Positions 1 through 8,429 of a stretch of DNA of 45,831 bases are shown here, in pieces. Origin of the DNA: Candidatus Woesearchaeota archaeon (GTDB lineage Archaea > Nanobdellota > Nanobdellia > Woesearchaeales > JACPBO01). The notes beneath the pieces were generated by a model that saw only the letters and a list, made by a program, of their open reading frames with translations, had not been told where the DNA came from and did no database searches. Position numbers and translations under genes: made by a program. Every line of letters begins with the position of its first letter. Positions within the stretch are counted from its first letter, which is position 1. The DNA lies in contig JACPBO010000036.1 of NCBI GenBank assembly GCA_016180285.1, positions 1 to 45,831 on the forward strand, given 5' to 3'.

Positions 1-2
1 AC

Positions 3-503
3 TGGGCTAATAACTTCTATCCTGAGAATAAAAATTTGATTAAAGCAAATTCGCCAAGGGTTAAAGAGATTAGTCTTGGATGCTTAGAATCCCTTTTAAC
101 CAAGGCAGAAGTGGCAAGAAGAGAGTTATCTACTTTAGAAAAGGCAAGCAAGTTAAGGAGAGTTTCTCCAGCAGTAGCTATTGAAACGATAAAACAAAGA
201 AGAGGCAGGAGACTTAGAGCAGGCTTTCGTGAGTCTTCCCTTAAACATTCTGATATGAACAAAATGGTTAATATGCTTTGTGAGTATCAGGATTTTGGAG
301 CAGTAGAGGTTCTTCATGAACAAGATTTAACCAGTAGAGATGTGAATGATCGTAGGATAATCTTTTTTCCAGAATTAGATGTTTATTTAGATTCAAAAGA
401 AGGGAATGAAACTAAGTATATATACGGAGAGAAAATTTCAGCTAAAAAGCTTATCAGAAAATTAAAAAGCAATGACAATATCTTTGGACCAGGTGGATTT
501 TAA
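3..503 (+). CDS. Hypothetical protein, 5' end cut by window edge
   Basis: The reading frame is open from the left edge of the window, so the N-terminus is missing; a TTG at 36 could be mistaken for the start but the frame continues upstream of it. The visible 167 residues are basic in the first two thirds (many Lys/Arg, including a KQRRGRRLRAGFR stretch) and end in GPGGF. No signal peptide or membrane segment is visible. I do not recognise a family. It converges on the rad50 gene, with about 70 bases between the two stop codons that hold nothing I can identify. Confidence 0.6.
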   Translation, partial: WANNFYPENKNLIKANSPRVKEISLGCLESLLTKAEVARRELSTLEKASKLRRVSPAVAIETIKQRRGRRLRAGFRESSLKHSDMNKMVNMLCEYQDFGAVEVLHEQDLTSRDVNDRRIIFFPELDVYLDSKEGNETKYIYGEKISAKKLIRKLKSNDNIFGPGGF

Positions 504-576
504 TCTTCTTTTTCCAAAAAGCCTAAAACTCCTATCATGCCCCCTAAACTAAAACTATACTGCCGACAGCGTTTAT

Positions 577-2643
577 TCAATCAGCATGGCTTTCATGCCC
601 TTCTTTCCTGATCTTTATCACATTGTCAACAAAGCTCTCGATCTTGCTCTCATGCGAAACAATGATCGCCTGCTTCACATTCAGCTGATCCAGCACATCC
701 CTGATCTTGTCAAGCTGGGTTTCGCTGAATCCGTCAGTGGGCTCATCAAGTATTATTAAATCTTTTGTCCTTATCTGCGATATCAGGTCATTGATGACCT
801 TGTTCAATGCAAGCCTGTACGCAAGCGCAAGCGAAGTCTTCTCCCCTCCGCTTAAATTCTCTATTATTGTCTCGTAGCCGTTCTGCGCAATAACCGGATT
901 GAAAACATCATCAAGCCTTACATTAAGGGCTTCATCTTCAATCAGCACATTAAACCAGTTCTGGAACAATTCATTGAATTCATGATAAACTGATGCCATG
1001 ACATGCTTCTCCATGACATTCATGAGGTTCTGGAATCCTTCCTGCAGCCATTCCTGCATATCCCTTAAATAAGCCAGCTTTTCTTTTGCCTTTTCTTTCC
1101 TGCCTATTTCTTCATCAATGGCTTTCATTAATTTCAGAATATTTTCTTTATCCCTCAATAAAGAGTTATTTTCTAATTCAACTTCCCTCTCTTTTCCGGC
1201 AATTGCATCAAGCTCTTTTCTGAATCTTAAATATTCTTTTTCTGCATCGCCGAACTTCGAAATTTCATTCTCCAGTTCAGATTTTTTAACATTAAGGCCG
1301 CCAATATCTTTCTTGATTTCCTCGCACTCGCTGCAGAGCTTGTTTTTAAGCCTGGTTTTCTCTTCCAGATCCCTGATTTTCAGCAGAATTAAGTTCAATT
1401 CGCTTTTCTGCTCAATAAGCAGCTTGTGGTCTTTCTTCAATTCGTCCAGTTTTTTCCTTGCTTCCTCGCCCTGTTCTGAAAATAATTTCAATCTTTCATC
1501 GTGGCCTTTTATTTTTCCGTCTTCTTCAATAAGAATTTTCATTTTATGGCCATGCTCTACTTTCTGCCTGCACAGCGGGCATTCGTTCATTTTAGAAAAC
1601 TTTACTTTAATTTCATTTGAGCTTTTAATGCTTGATTTCAGGTCATTTATCCTTGCATCAATCTCAGCAGCTGTGTTCTCCATGAAATCAATTGAATTTT
1701 CCAGCTCTTCCAGCTTTTTGTTCACATCTGCGATATTTGAGTCTTTTTTGCCTTTCAGCTCAGCCTCAAGCTTTTCAATTCTTTTTTCAAGCTCCTTTAT
1801 TTCAGCCTTATTCCTTTCATTCAAGCTTGCTTTATTCAAAATATTTATCCTGCAAACTTCGAATTCTTTTTTCAGGTCATTCAGCTTTTTAATATCCTGC
1901 TCTATTTTTTCAATGTCTTTCTTCTTATTTTTTAATTCTGCTTTTATTTCGATGATCCTTGGCTTTATCTCATCGATTTTTATCGCAATTTCTTTCAGAT
2001 CATGCTCTCTCTCTTTTTTCTGGGATTTTTTTTCCTCTAAATCAAGAATGAAGCCCTCTATCTCCTTCCTTTTTTCCTTAAGCTCCCTTATATAAATCTC
2101 GGAATTCTCCCTTATTCTCTTGTACTTGTCAATTCCGAAAACCCTTCTTAAAGTGTCGAGCCTTGCCTCATCTTCTTCAAAGAGAATCTGCTTCATCTCT
2201 TCCTGCGGGGTGTAAACAGTGTACCTGTAAACAAGCGACTTGCTTTTCGTCAATAATTCAGAAGGATAGCCGAGCAGGTTTAAGACATCATTCTTCAGTT
2301 CGACAGCAGTGCCCTCTTTTTTCCTCCCGTCAACTATTATATAGCCGCTTTCCTGGCCAATATCATCGCCTGATTTTCTTTTTAAGTTTCTCTTGATTAT
2401 TATTTCCCTGTTGTCAAGATAAAATCTTAATTCAACGCTGCCTTCCTTTTTTCCATGCCTCAGCAATGAATTGCCAGTAAGCATGGGCCTCATTATGCCG
2501 AATAGAGCAAACTCCACTGCAAGCAAGATTGTTGTCTTTCCGCTTCCGATATCGCCGCTTAACAGGACAGATCCTTCCGGGAAATCTATCTTTTCATCTG
2601 TATAGCTTCTTATGTTGTTCAGCCTTATTGAGCTAAGAATCAT
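577..2643 (-). CDS. rad50: Rad50-like SMC ATPase (DNA double-strand break repair)
   Basis: ABC/SMC-type ATPase that normally works with Mre11 in DNA end processing. Seen: N-terminal Walker A (GDIGSGKTT, about residues 30-38), a long Lys/Glu-rich coiled coil, a central zinc hook CPLC (about 355), a second coiled coil, then the ABC signature NLSGGEKTS (about 597), Walker B LIILDEP (about 629) and the D-loop/His switch (VSH). At 688 residues it is shorter than typical archaeal Rad50 (about 850-900), mainly in the coiled coil. I chose the ATG at 2643 because MILSSIRLNNIRSY matches the usual family start and an AGGGG stands just upstream; an ATG at 2661 is possible. No mre11 is visible next to it. 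Confidence 0.93.
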   Translation of the reverse strand: MILSSIRLNNIRSYTDEKIDFPEGSVLLSGDIGSGKTTILLAVEFALFGIMRPMLTGNSLLRHGKKEGSVELRFYLDNREIIIKRNLKRKSGDDIGQESGYIIVDGRKKEGTAVELKNDVLNLLGYPSELLTKSKSLVYRYTVYTPQEEMKQILFEEDEARLDTLRRVFGIDKYKRIRENSEIYIRELKEKRKEIEGFILDLEEKKSQKKEREHDLKEIAIKIDEIKPRIIEIKAELKNKKKDIEKIEQDIKKLNDLKKEFEVCRINILNKASLNERNKAEIKELEKRIEKLEAELKGKKDSNIADVNKKLEELENSIDFMENTAAEIDARINDLKSSIKSSNEIKVKFSKMNECPLCRQKVEHGHKMKILIEEDGKIKGHDERLKLFSEQGEEARKKLDELKKDHKLLIEQKSELNLILLKIRDLEEKTRLKNKLCSECEEIKKDIGGLNVKKSELENEISKFGDAEKEYLRFRKELDAIAGKEREVELENNSLLRDKENILKLMKAIDEEIGRKEKAKEKLAYLRDMQEWLQEGFQNLMNVMEKHVMASVYHEFNELFQNWFNVLIEDEALNVRLDDVFNPVIAQNGYETIIENLSGGEKTSLALAYRLALNKVINDLISQIRTKDLIILDEPTDGFSETQLDKIRDVLDQLNVKQAIIVSHESKIESFVDNVIKIRKEGHESHAD

Positions 2644-2714
2644 TTTGCCCCTGAACAGCATAATTGTTCATAGGTTTAAAATGTTTTCTATTTTTGAGTG
2701 TTAAATCCGAAAAG

Positions 2715-2723
2715 TTTAAATAT
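2715..2723 (+). promoter_or_regulatory. TATA box of sepF
   Basis: TTTAAATAT lies about 60 bases before the sepF start codon, in the spacer between the divergent rad50 and sepF genes. The mRNA would have a leader of roughly 35-40 bases carrying a strong GAGGAGGAG ribosome binding site at 2771-2779. Confidence 0.55.
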
Positions 2724-2782
2724 CGGCATAGTATTTGGGTGAATAACATAATTTACAATCAATTAAATAAGAGGAGGAGAAA

Positions 2783-3193
2783 ATGGCTGGTTTTTTTTCG
2801 AATTTGAAGAGAAAATTGGGCGGTTCTGACGAGGATTTTCCTGAAGAAGGCGAGGAAGAGTATGTTGAGCTTGACACCGGCGCTGGCGCTGACATAAAGA
2901 CCAAGATCACAGTAAGGCCGTTTGTCATTGAAGATTTTGCTGATATCAAAGAAGTTCTTGATTCCTTAAGGGAAGGAGCTACAATCGCATTGGTGAATAT
3001 AAGGCCATTGAAAGAGAAGGACCTTGTGGAACTAAAAAGAGCCATAAACAAGCTAAAGAAGACATGCGATGCAATTGAAGGTGATATTGCAGGGTTCGGC
3101 GATGACTATATTGTTGTTACGCCGTCATTTGCAAAGATCTACAGGACAAAGGCGACTGCCGATGTTGCTGAAGAGCCTGAAGGGGAAGAATAG
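2783..3193 (+). CDS. sepF: SepF-like cell-division protein (FtsZ membrane anchor)
   Basis: Archaeal SepF tethers FtsZ to the membrane. Seen: an N-terminal amphipathic segment (MAGFFSNLKRKLGG) suited to membrane binding, an acidic linker (residues about 16-32), then the compact alpha/beta SepF (DUF552) core from about residue 40, with ITVRPFVIEDFADI, ATIALVNIRPL, DLVELKRAINKLK and the closing GFGDDYIVVTPSFAKIY. Length 136 matches archaeal members. The ATG follows a GGAGGAG site at good spacing. FtsZ is not in the window. The gene appears to be transcribed alone from its own TATA box. Confidence 0.9.
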   Translation: MAGFFSNLKRKLGGSDEDFPEEGEEEYVELDTGAGADIKTKITVRPFVIEDFADIKEVLDSLREGATIALVNIRPLKEKDLVELKRAINKLKKTCDAIEGDIAGFGDDYIVVTPSFAKIYRTKATADVAEEPEGEE

Positions 3194-3302
3194 GGTTTAA
3201 TTCTTTATTTTGTTTTTTATTATTATTTCTAAAATTTTCAATAAAAAATAATTTAAAAAATAAATAGAAACTTTTATAAACTTATAACCAAAATAAATTC
3301 TT

Positions 3303-3821
3303 ATGGACAAATTAGAAAAGCAGACATGCCCGATATGCGGCACCAATAACCTGACCCTTACTGAAGATGAAAAGGAAGTCCCATACTTCGGAAAAGTTTT
3401 TATTTTTGCAATGGTGTGCAGCTCGTGCAAATACCACAAGGCAGATGTTGAATGCGCGGAAAAGAAAGACCCTGCGCGCTATACTCTCGAAATTGCTTCT
3501 GAGAATGATATGAAAATAAGAGTTGTGAAAAGCTCTGAAGCAACTGTTAAAGTGCCTTACATCGGCTCTATCGAGCCTGGCCCTGATTCAAATGGAGATG
3601 TCACAAATGTTGAAGGTATCCTGACAAGGTTTAAGGAGCAGATTGAAGGCTTGAAGAATGATGCAGAAGATGAAGAAGATAGGAAAAAGGCAAAAAATCT
3701 GTTAAAGAAGCTTACAAGAATAATGTGGGGGCAGGAGAAGGCTGTGCTGACTGTTGAAGATCCTACTGGTAACAGCGCAATTATTTCTGAGAAAGCGAAA
3801 ATTGTTAAGTTAAAAATTTAG
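3303..3821 (+). CDS. ZPR1-type zinc-finger protein
   Basis: Single-module archaeal ZPR1 homologue. Seen: a four-cysteine zinc finger at the N-terminus (CPICG at about 9-13 and CSSCK at about 40-44) followed by the ZPR1 beta-domain, with GSIEPGPDSNGDVTNVEGIL in the middle and DPTGNSAI near the C-terminus, all characteristic of the family. Eukaryotic ZPR1 has two such modules and binds eEF1A; the archaeal role is not established. At 172 residues it matches archaeal one-module proteins. An AT-rich tract with TATA-like sequence precedes it. It converges on an unrelated gene whose stop begins immediately after this stop. Confidence 0.88.
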   Translation: MDKLEKQTCPICGTNNLTLTEDEKEVPYFGKVFIFAMVCSSCKYHKADVECAEKKDPARYTLEIASENDMKIRVVKSSEATVKVPYIGSIEPGPDSNGDVTNVEGILTRFKEQIEGLKNDAEDEEDRKKAKNLLKKLTRIMWGQEKAVLTVEDPTGNSAIISEKAKIVKLKI

Positions 3822-4325
3822 TTATGCTGCATTTATTTTTCTTTCTAAATCTCCATAATATTTGGCAGCCAAATCATTGATTGTGTTGTTATACTGCGTT
3901 ACAACATTTTTATCTGCCTTATTTGGCTGGGCATTCAGAATCAAATCAACAACTCTATCATCTTTAAGCCAGCCTTTTTTCAGGCTCAGGTTATACAATG
4001 CCGAATAAAGGCACTCATTATCCGTTTTAAATTTTGGTACTGGTCTGCTATTGTGCTCTACTTGCGTAAGTACTGTATTGTAAAATTTGCTGCTGTCAAA
4101 ATCACTGCGCCGTGTCTCGGAGATTGCTTCATTCAGGCGTGCTTTTAAATTTTTTGCGCACGCCCTTCTGTATTCCATGAAATTGCTTCCTGTTTCCCTA
4201 GGAACTTCTTTCTGCAGAGCAGACATTATTGTCACTCCAATCTGCTCTTTTGAGAAATATTTCTTAAGCAGATCTATCTGATCCGTATAATTTACATTTT
4301 CCAGGCTTGTGTGATTTTTTTTCAT
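3822..4325 (-). CDS. Hypothetical helical protein
   Basis: About 167 residues, mixed charge, mostly helical in appearance, no membrane segment, no motif I recognise (contains DLLKKYFSKEQIGVT and a C-terminal NDLAAKYYGDLERKINAA). I prefer the ATG at 4325, preceded by GAGGG, over the upstream TTG at 4355; a TATA box (TTTTATATAG) near 4364-4373 fits transcription starting between the two. It abuts the zpr1 stop codon tail to tail. Confidence 0.65.
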   Translation of the reverse strand: MKKNHTSLENVNYTDQIDLLKKYFSKEQIGVTIMSALQKEVPRETGSNFMEYRRACAKNLKARLNEAISETRRSDFDSSKFYNTVLTQVEHNSRPVPKFKTDNECLYSALYNLSLKKGWLKDDRVVDLILNAQPNKADKNVVTQYNNTINDLAAKYYGDLERKINAA

Positions 4326-4428
4326 CAAACCCTCTGGCTTTTTGAAATGATGCAAATCTATATAAAACTTTCTATTTTAGAATAGTAACATTCCAAGTTG
4401 CCGAATTTCGTACATCTCTCACAAAATA

Positions 4429-4437
4429 TTTATAAAG
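4429..4437 (+). promoter_or_regulatory. TATA box of the PEP carboxykinase gene
   Basis: TTTATAAAG ends about 27 bases before the GTG start codon, the spacing of a leaderless or nearly leaderless archaeal transcript; no Shine-Dalgarno sequence is seen at this start. Confidence 0.6.
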
Positions 4438-4464
4438 GGCTGCAAAATTAAAACAGCGGTCAAT

Positions 4465-6327
4465 GTGAATATCAATAAAACCATTCTGGATGAAAAGAAT
4501 CTTGCAAAACTGCTGGAATTGAAGAACCAGCATGTTATTGAAATAGTTGAAAAATATGTTGATTTATGCAGGCCTGGCAAGGTTACTGTGCTGACTGATT
4601 CAGAAGAAGACTGCGATTATGTTAAAGAGCTGACAATAAAAAATAAAGAAGAACTTCAGCTTGCAATGGATGGGCATACTGTTCATTTTGATGGATTTTA
4701 TGATCAGGGAAGAGATAAGAAAAATACAAGGGTTTTATTGCCAAAAGGCGCAAAAGCAAGCAAATTTCTTGAATGGAAAGACAGGGATGAAGGCTTGAAT
4801 GAGGTGATGGGATTCCTTGAAGGGATTATGGAAGGCAAGGAAATGTTTGTATGCTTTTTTTGTTTAGGCCCGAATAATTCAAGATTTTCAATTCCGGCAT
4901 TGCAAGTAACGGATTCTGCATATGTTGTGCACAGCGAGACGATTCTTTATAGGAGAGGTTATGAAGAATTTAAGAGGCTGAATGGATCAAAAAAATTTTT
5001 TTGTTTCATTCATTCTGCAGGTGAGCTGGATGAGAGGGGCAATTCAAAGAATATTGATAGAAGAAGAATATACATGGACCTTCATGAGAATAAAGTGTTT
5101 ACAGTTAACAACCAATATGCGGGAAACAGTGTTGGCTTGAAGAAATTGGCTTTGCGATTGGGAATAAATAAAGCAAGCCAAGAGGACTGGCTGTGCGAGC
5201 ACATGCTTATTGTGGGCGTCCATCCTTCAGGCAAGGCCAGAGTAACGTATTTTACAGGAGCTTTTCCTTCAGCATGCGGCAAAACTTCTACTGCAATGAT
5301 AGCTGGGCAGACAATAATAGGAGATGATATAGCATACATCAAAGCAGGAGATAACGGCCAGGCCTATGCTGTTAATGTTGAACAGGGCATTTTTGGAATT
5401 ATACAGGACATAAACCCAAATGATGATCCTGTGATCTACAAAGCATTAACAACACAGAGGGAATTAATATTCTCCAATGTTCTTATTGCCGATGATGTTC
5501 CTTACTGGCTCGGAATTGGAAAAGAACTGCCTAAAACAGGGATTAATTTTTCTGGAGACTGGCATGAAGGCAAGAAAGATAAAGACGGTAATGCAATAGA
5601 CCCTGCCCATAAAAATGCCCGCTATACAATAAGAATTAATGATCTTGACAATGCCGATCCCAAATCTGATGATCCCAACGGTGTTCCGATTTCAGGATTT
5701 ATTTACGGAGGCCGTGATTCAGATACAACTGTGCCTGTCTTCGAATCTTTAAGCTGGGGCCATGGCGTTTATGTCGGGGCTGTAGTTGAATCTGAAACAA
5801 CAACTGCCACAATCGGCAAAGTAGGAGTGAGAACCCATGATCCGATGGCCAATATTGATTTCCTGGTTGTTCCTCTGGGGCTTTACATCAAAAACCATCT
5901 TGCTTTTGGAGACAGGCTGGACAAACAGCCAAGGATTTTTCATACAAATTATTTCCTGAAAGAGAACGGAAACTTTCTTAATTCAAAGCTTGACAAGAAA
6001 GTCTGGCTTATGTGGATGGAAGGAAGGGTCAATAATGAGCTTGAAGCCATTGAAACGCCTGTCGGCTTTATTCCAAAATACGATGATTTAAAGAAGTTAT
6101 TCAGAGATATTTTTAACAAAGATTATAAAGAAGAAGAATATGAAAAGCAGTTTACAATAAGAACTGCAAAATTACTTGAGAAACTCGGCAGAATGGAAGC
6201 CGTGTACAAGGAAGAAAGCGATCTCCCTACTCTGTTCTTAGAGCATCTTCACCAAGAGCAGAAAAGACTGATGGAAGCGAAAGAGAAATTCGGAAAAGAA
6301 GACATATCTCCTTTTGATTTTGAATAA
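4465..6327 (+). CDS. pckG: Phosphoenolpyruvate carboxykinase (GTP)
   Basis: Interconverts oxaloacetate + GTP and PEP + GDP + CO2, linking the C4 acid pool with gluconeogenesis. Seen: the GTP-type P-loop SACGKTS (S269 to T274 and on) in the FPSACGKT context diagnostic of GTP-PEPCK, followed by GDDIAYI (metal-binding second motif), and the conserved AGNSVGLKKLALRLG and GVFESLSWGHGV-like regions. At 620 residues it is full length. The start is a GTG positioned just downstream of a TATA box. It stands alone, converging on the ferredoxin/ribosomal operon with 4 bases between stops. Confidence 0.93.
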   Translation: MNINKTILDEKNLAKLLELKNQHVIEIVEKYVDLCRPGKVTVLTDSEEDCDYVKELTIKNKEELQLAMDGHTVHFDGFYDQGRDKKNTRVLLPKGAKASKFLEWKDRDEGLNEVMGFLEGIMEGKEMFVCFFCLGPNNSRFSIPALQVTDSAYVVHSETILYRRGYEEFKRLNGSKKFFCFIHSAGELDERGNSKNIDRRRIYMDLHENKVFTVNNQYAGNSVGLKKLALRLGINKASQEDWLCEHMLIVGVHPSGKARVTYFTGAFPSACGKTSTAMIAGQTIIGDDIAYIKAGDNGQAYAVNVEQGIFGIIQDINPNDDPVIYKALTTQRELIFSNVLIADDVPYWLGIGKELPKTGINFSGDWHEGKKDKDGNAIDPAHKNARYTIRINDLDNADPKSDDPNGVPISGFIYGGRDSDTTVPVFESLSWGHGVYVGAVVESETTTATIGKVGVRTHDPMANIDFLVVPLGLYIKNHLAFGDRLDKQPRIFHTNYFLKENGNFLNSKLDKKVWLMWMEGRVNNELEAIETPVGFIPKYDDLKKLFRDIFNKDYKEEEYEKQFTIRTAKLLEKLGRMEAVYKEESDLPTLFLEHLHQEQKRLMEAKEKFGKEDISPFDFE

Positions 6328-6331
6328 ATAA

Positions 6332-6529
6332 TTATTTTTCTTCTTCAACCTTTATCGCCGCCTTCGGGCACTGTACAACGCAGGCATTGCAGGCAATGCA
6401 TTCCTTTTCTTTCAGAATAAACGCTTTATTCTTTTCATCCTTGCCGAAAACTTCCATAGGGCATATTTCAATGCATTTCAGGCAGTTGTCGCATTTCTCA
6501 GCGCTTATTGTTACTGTTATTTTTGGCAT
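6332..6529 (-). CDS. 2[4Fe-4S] ferredoxin
   Basis: Small electron carrier of 65 residues. Seen: two complete CxxCxxCxxxCP cluster motifs, CDNCLKCIEICP and CIACNACVVQCP, with the second followed by a short acidic tail. The ATG at 6529 (MPKITVTIS) is chosen because the preceding gene ends at 6531, so the two are translationally packed; a longer reading would run into the L31e gene. It is the last gene of the S19e-PDCD5-L39e-L31e operon, where many archaea have the translation factor eIF6 instead. Confidence 0.88.
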   Translation of the reverse strand: MPKITVTISAEKCDNCLKCIEICPMEVFGKDEKNKAFILKEKECIACNACVVQCPKAAIKVEEEK

Positions 6530-6530
6530 C

Positions 6531-7040
6531 TTACTTGATCGCGCTTGTTTCCTTGCTTTTAACAATCTTAGATTTAGCTTCTTTTGGGACTTTGGGAGGA
6601 TCTTTTTTCAGCTCTTTTAATTCTTCTTTTTCTATTTGAACATCTTTTGGAACTTCATCTTTCTTTGCAGAAGGAGTTTCTTTTTCTGATTTGGCCTCTT
6701 CTATTATCTTCCCTTCTTTTTTCACATCTGTTTTCTTTACTTCAGCCTTTTTCTCAGCAGGAGCCCCTGCCAATTCTGCAAAAACCATGCCTTTATCGTC
6801 TTTTCTGGCATCAACTTTTATGTGATGCGGAACATTCTTGATGCCGTGCTTCCAGATCTCAAGATTTGCGTATTTTCCTATTCTAATTTCACTCGCTTTC
6901 ATGTGCTTCTTCAGGAAATCTCTGAGAACATTTACTGCCTTTTTAGCCCTTTTATGCCTTGGGCTGAATTGAACTCTCTTTCTCAGCGGAACATTATAGG
7001 TTCTTTCAAGGATTATTTTTGTATCTTCTTTTTTTGCCAT
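6531..7040 (-). CDS. rpl31e: Ribosomal protein L31e with long charged C-terminal tail
   Basis: Large-subunit protein near the peptide exit tunnel. Residues 1-90 carry the L31e fold (ERTYNVPLRK, RAKKAVNVLRDFLKKHMK, IRIGKYANLEIWKHG, VPHHIKV). The family is normally about 90 residues; here about 80 further residues rich in Lys, Glu and Pro follow (AEKKAEVKKTDVKKEGK and onwards), a low-complexity extension probably disordered. The gene directly follows L39e and is transcribed with it. Confidence 0.93.
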   Translation of the reverse strand: MAKKEDTKIILERTYNVPLRKRVQFSPRHKRAKKAVNVLRDFLKKHMKASEIRIGKYANLEIWKHGIKNVPHHIKVDARKDDKGMVFAELAGAPAEKKAEVKKTDVKKEGKIIEEAKSEKETPSAKKDEVPKDVQIEKEELKELKKDPPKVPKEAKSKIVKSKETSAIK

Positions 7041-7214
7041 TTATGCCTTTGTCTTTATTCTTCTCCAGCTTCTTTTGACAGCAGTATGCCTGCCTGGATG
7101 CACCTTTCTTCCTTTCCCGTAGATCTTCGGCACTGTCCAAAATGGCGCCCATCTTGTCTGCCTGTGCAGTTTCGCCAGTCTTTGCTTTCTGCTTGGATGC
7201 TTGTATCTTGCCAT
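7041..7214 (-). CDS. rpl39e: Ribosomal protein L39e
   Basis: Small Arg/Lys-rich protein of 57 residues lining the exit tunnel. Seen: MARYKHPSRKQRLAKLHRQ, the invariant WAPFWTVPK region and a basic C-terminus ending VKRSWRRIKTKA. Its start follows the PDCD5 stop by one base and its stop abuts the L31e ATG, so it is a tightly packed operon member that would be missed by a size cutoff. Confidence 0.95.
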   Translation of the reverse strand: MARYKHPSRKQRLAKLHRQTRWAPFWTVPKIYGKGRKVHPGRHTAVKRSWRRIKTKA

Positions 7215-7215
7215 T

Positions 7216-7533
7216 TTACCTGAACCTTATTTTTGTTTCGTGCTTTTTGTCCATCATCATCAAAATCTCTTTCAGCTGATTATCATCAATTTTCTTTATG
7301 TTCTGCATTTGTATTGCGTTCGCAACCACAACGAGCAGCTGCACTGCTTTTTCCGGATGCGCTGTCTTCAAATTTCCATAGCGCTGCAATGCCTCCTTTG
7401 TAAGCGCTCGTCTTACAATCTCTTCAAGCTGCTGTATTTGCGTTTTAAGCTGATTTTCTTCCTCAGCCTGTTTTTGTGTTTGCTGCAGCAATTCTATTTT
7501 TCTTTTTCTTATTTCTTCAAGCCCATTGTCCAT
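7216..7533 (-). CDS. PDCD5-family DNA-binding protein
   Basis: Archaeal homologue of eukaryotic PDCD5/TFAR19 (DUF122): a 105-residue helical bundle. Seen: an N-terminal helix rich in Gln/Lys/Glu (RKRKIELLQQTQKQAEEE), the core LEEIVRRALTKEALQRYGNLKTAHPEKA, and a C-terminal basic end KHETKIRFR. The gene order S19e, PDCD5, L39e, L31e is the standard archaeal arrangement and supports the call. The exact function is not established. Confidence 0.92.
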   Translation of the reverse strand: MDNGLEEIRKRKIELLQQTQKQAEEENQLKTQIQQLEEIVRRALTKEALQRYGNLKTAHPEKAVQLLVVVANAIQMQNIKKIDDNQLKEILMMMDKKHETKIRFR

Positions 7534-7535
7534 TT

Positions 7536-8045
7536 TCAGGATTTTCCTGTTTTATCTGCTTCTGTAGGCTGTTCTGTTATTTTTTCTTTATGAGCTTCAG
7601 CAGGCTTTTCTTCAGCAGCCTTTCCGCCAATCATAATCGAAATCTTGTTTAAAAATGCCTTTCCCTCTTTTGTCATTACCCTGCCTTTATGAAGCCCTTT
7701 TTTTTCTTCCTTGACAAAGCCTGCTTTCGTAAGCTGCTGCAGAATCTTTCTTATAATATTGCCTGAGCCTTTGTAAAAATGCTCTGGCTTATGTCCTCTG
7801 TTCTTTTTTCCGCCGTATAATGTCCTTAGCTTTGATACGCCGATTGGGCCTCTTAAATATATCTTCCTGAGCACAGATGCCGCCCTCACATACCACCAGT
7901 CCGGGTTTATAGGAGGCCTTTCTTTATGCATGCCTGTCTTCACAAATATTGCCCATTCCGGAGGCTGTATAGCCTGCACTTTCTTAAGCTCTTCGCTTGC
8001 TTTTTCAATTAATTTTTGCGAGTCTATATCGAATATTGTTGCCAT
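7536..8045 (-). CDS. rps19e: Ribosomal protein S19e
   Basis: Small-subunit protein of the archaeal/eukaryotic set. Seen: MATIFDIDSQKLIEKAS, PPEWAIFVKTGMHKERPP, DWWYVRAASVLRKIYLRGPIGVSKLR, YGGKKNRGHKPEHF and the winged-helix end LTKAGFV, over about 145 residues; a Glu/Lys/Ala/Pro tail of about 25 residues follows, echoing the longer tail on L31e. I chose the ATG at 8045 (MATIFDI) as the family start; an in-frame ATG lies 9 bases upstream. First gene of the operon. Confidence 0.94.
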   Translation of the reverse strand: MATIFDIDSQKLIEKASEELKKVQAIQPPEWAIFVKTGMHKERPPINPDWWYVRAASVLRKIYLRGPIGVSKLRTLYGGKKNRGHKPEHFYKGSGNIIRKILQQLTKAGFVKEEKKGLHKGRVMTKEGKAFLNKISIMIGGKAAEEKPAEAHKEKITEQPTEADKTGKS

Positions 8046-8073
8046 TTTGATCATGATTGATATTAACCATTTC

Positions 8074-8108
8074 GCACCTTGCGGTGCTAGAGCAGCTAAT
8101 TATTAGCT
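8074..8108. repeat. Two adjacent short stem-loops upstream of the S19e operon
   Basis: GCACC (8074-8078) pairs with GGTGC (8083-8087) around a 4-base loop, and AGCTAA (8094-8099) pairs with TTAGCT (8103-8108) around a 3-base loop. They lie between the S19e start and the zinc-ribbon stop. They could end the zinc-ribbon transcript or sit in the S19e leader, where r-protein operons are often autoregulated; the sequence does not decide. Confidence 0.4.
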
Positions 8109-8147
8109 TAGAACAAAAGAATAGGAGTTTATTTAAAAAGCTATCGT

Positions 8148-8291
8148 TTATTCCCTGTAGGCCTCTCCGCATTCAGGGCATTTATATGTGCTGGCGCCTG
8201 TCTTTTTCATCTGCGTGTTGCATTTTCCGCAGTAATAAATAGGCTCAACAACTACTTCTCTTTCATCCAGTTCAGGATCAAGCTCTCCCAT
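8148..8291 (-). CDS. Small zinc-ribbon protein
   Basis: About 47 residues: an acidic N-terminus (MGELDPELDEREVVVEP), then CGKC and CPEC pairs about 17 residues apart, a minimal zinc ribbon (YYCGKCNTQMKKTG ... YKCPECGEAYRE). The ATG at 8291 is chosen because GGGGT precedes it and the upstream in-frame sequence overlaps TATA-like AT tracts near 8320-8345. Such ribbons are common in DPANN genomes; function unknown. Confidence 0.7.
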   Translation of the reverse strand: MGELDPELDEREVVVEPIYYCGKCNTQMKKTGASTYKCPECGEAYRE

Positions 8292-8429
8292 TTTTACCCC
8301 AACAAAAATACATATATAGTCGCATATATTCCCGGCTATATAAATTTTTGGTATATGGTGCATAGATACCGATATGTTTTTATATTAGTGTCTTTTTCAA
8401 AGTGGTAACAATACGTGGGTGAGAGTTTT

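Noticed and set aside
1118-2095. 325-codon open frame on the plus strand inside rad50
   Set aside because: Ser/Phe/Ile-rich shadow of the Lys/Glu-rich coiled coil on the other strand; no start signals and rad50 motifs are unambiguous.
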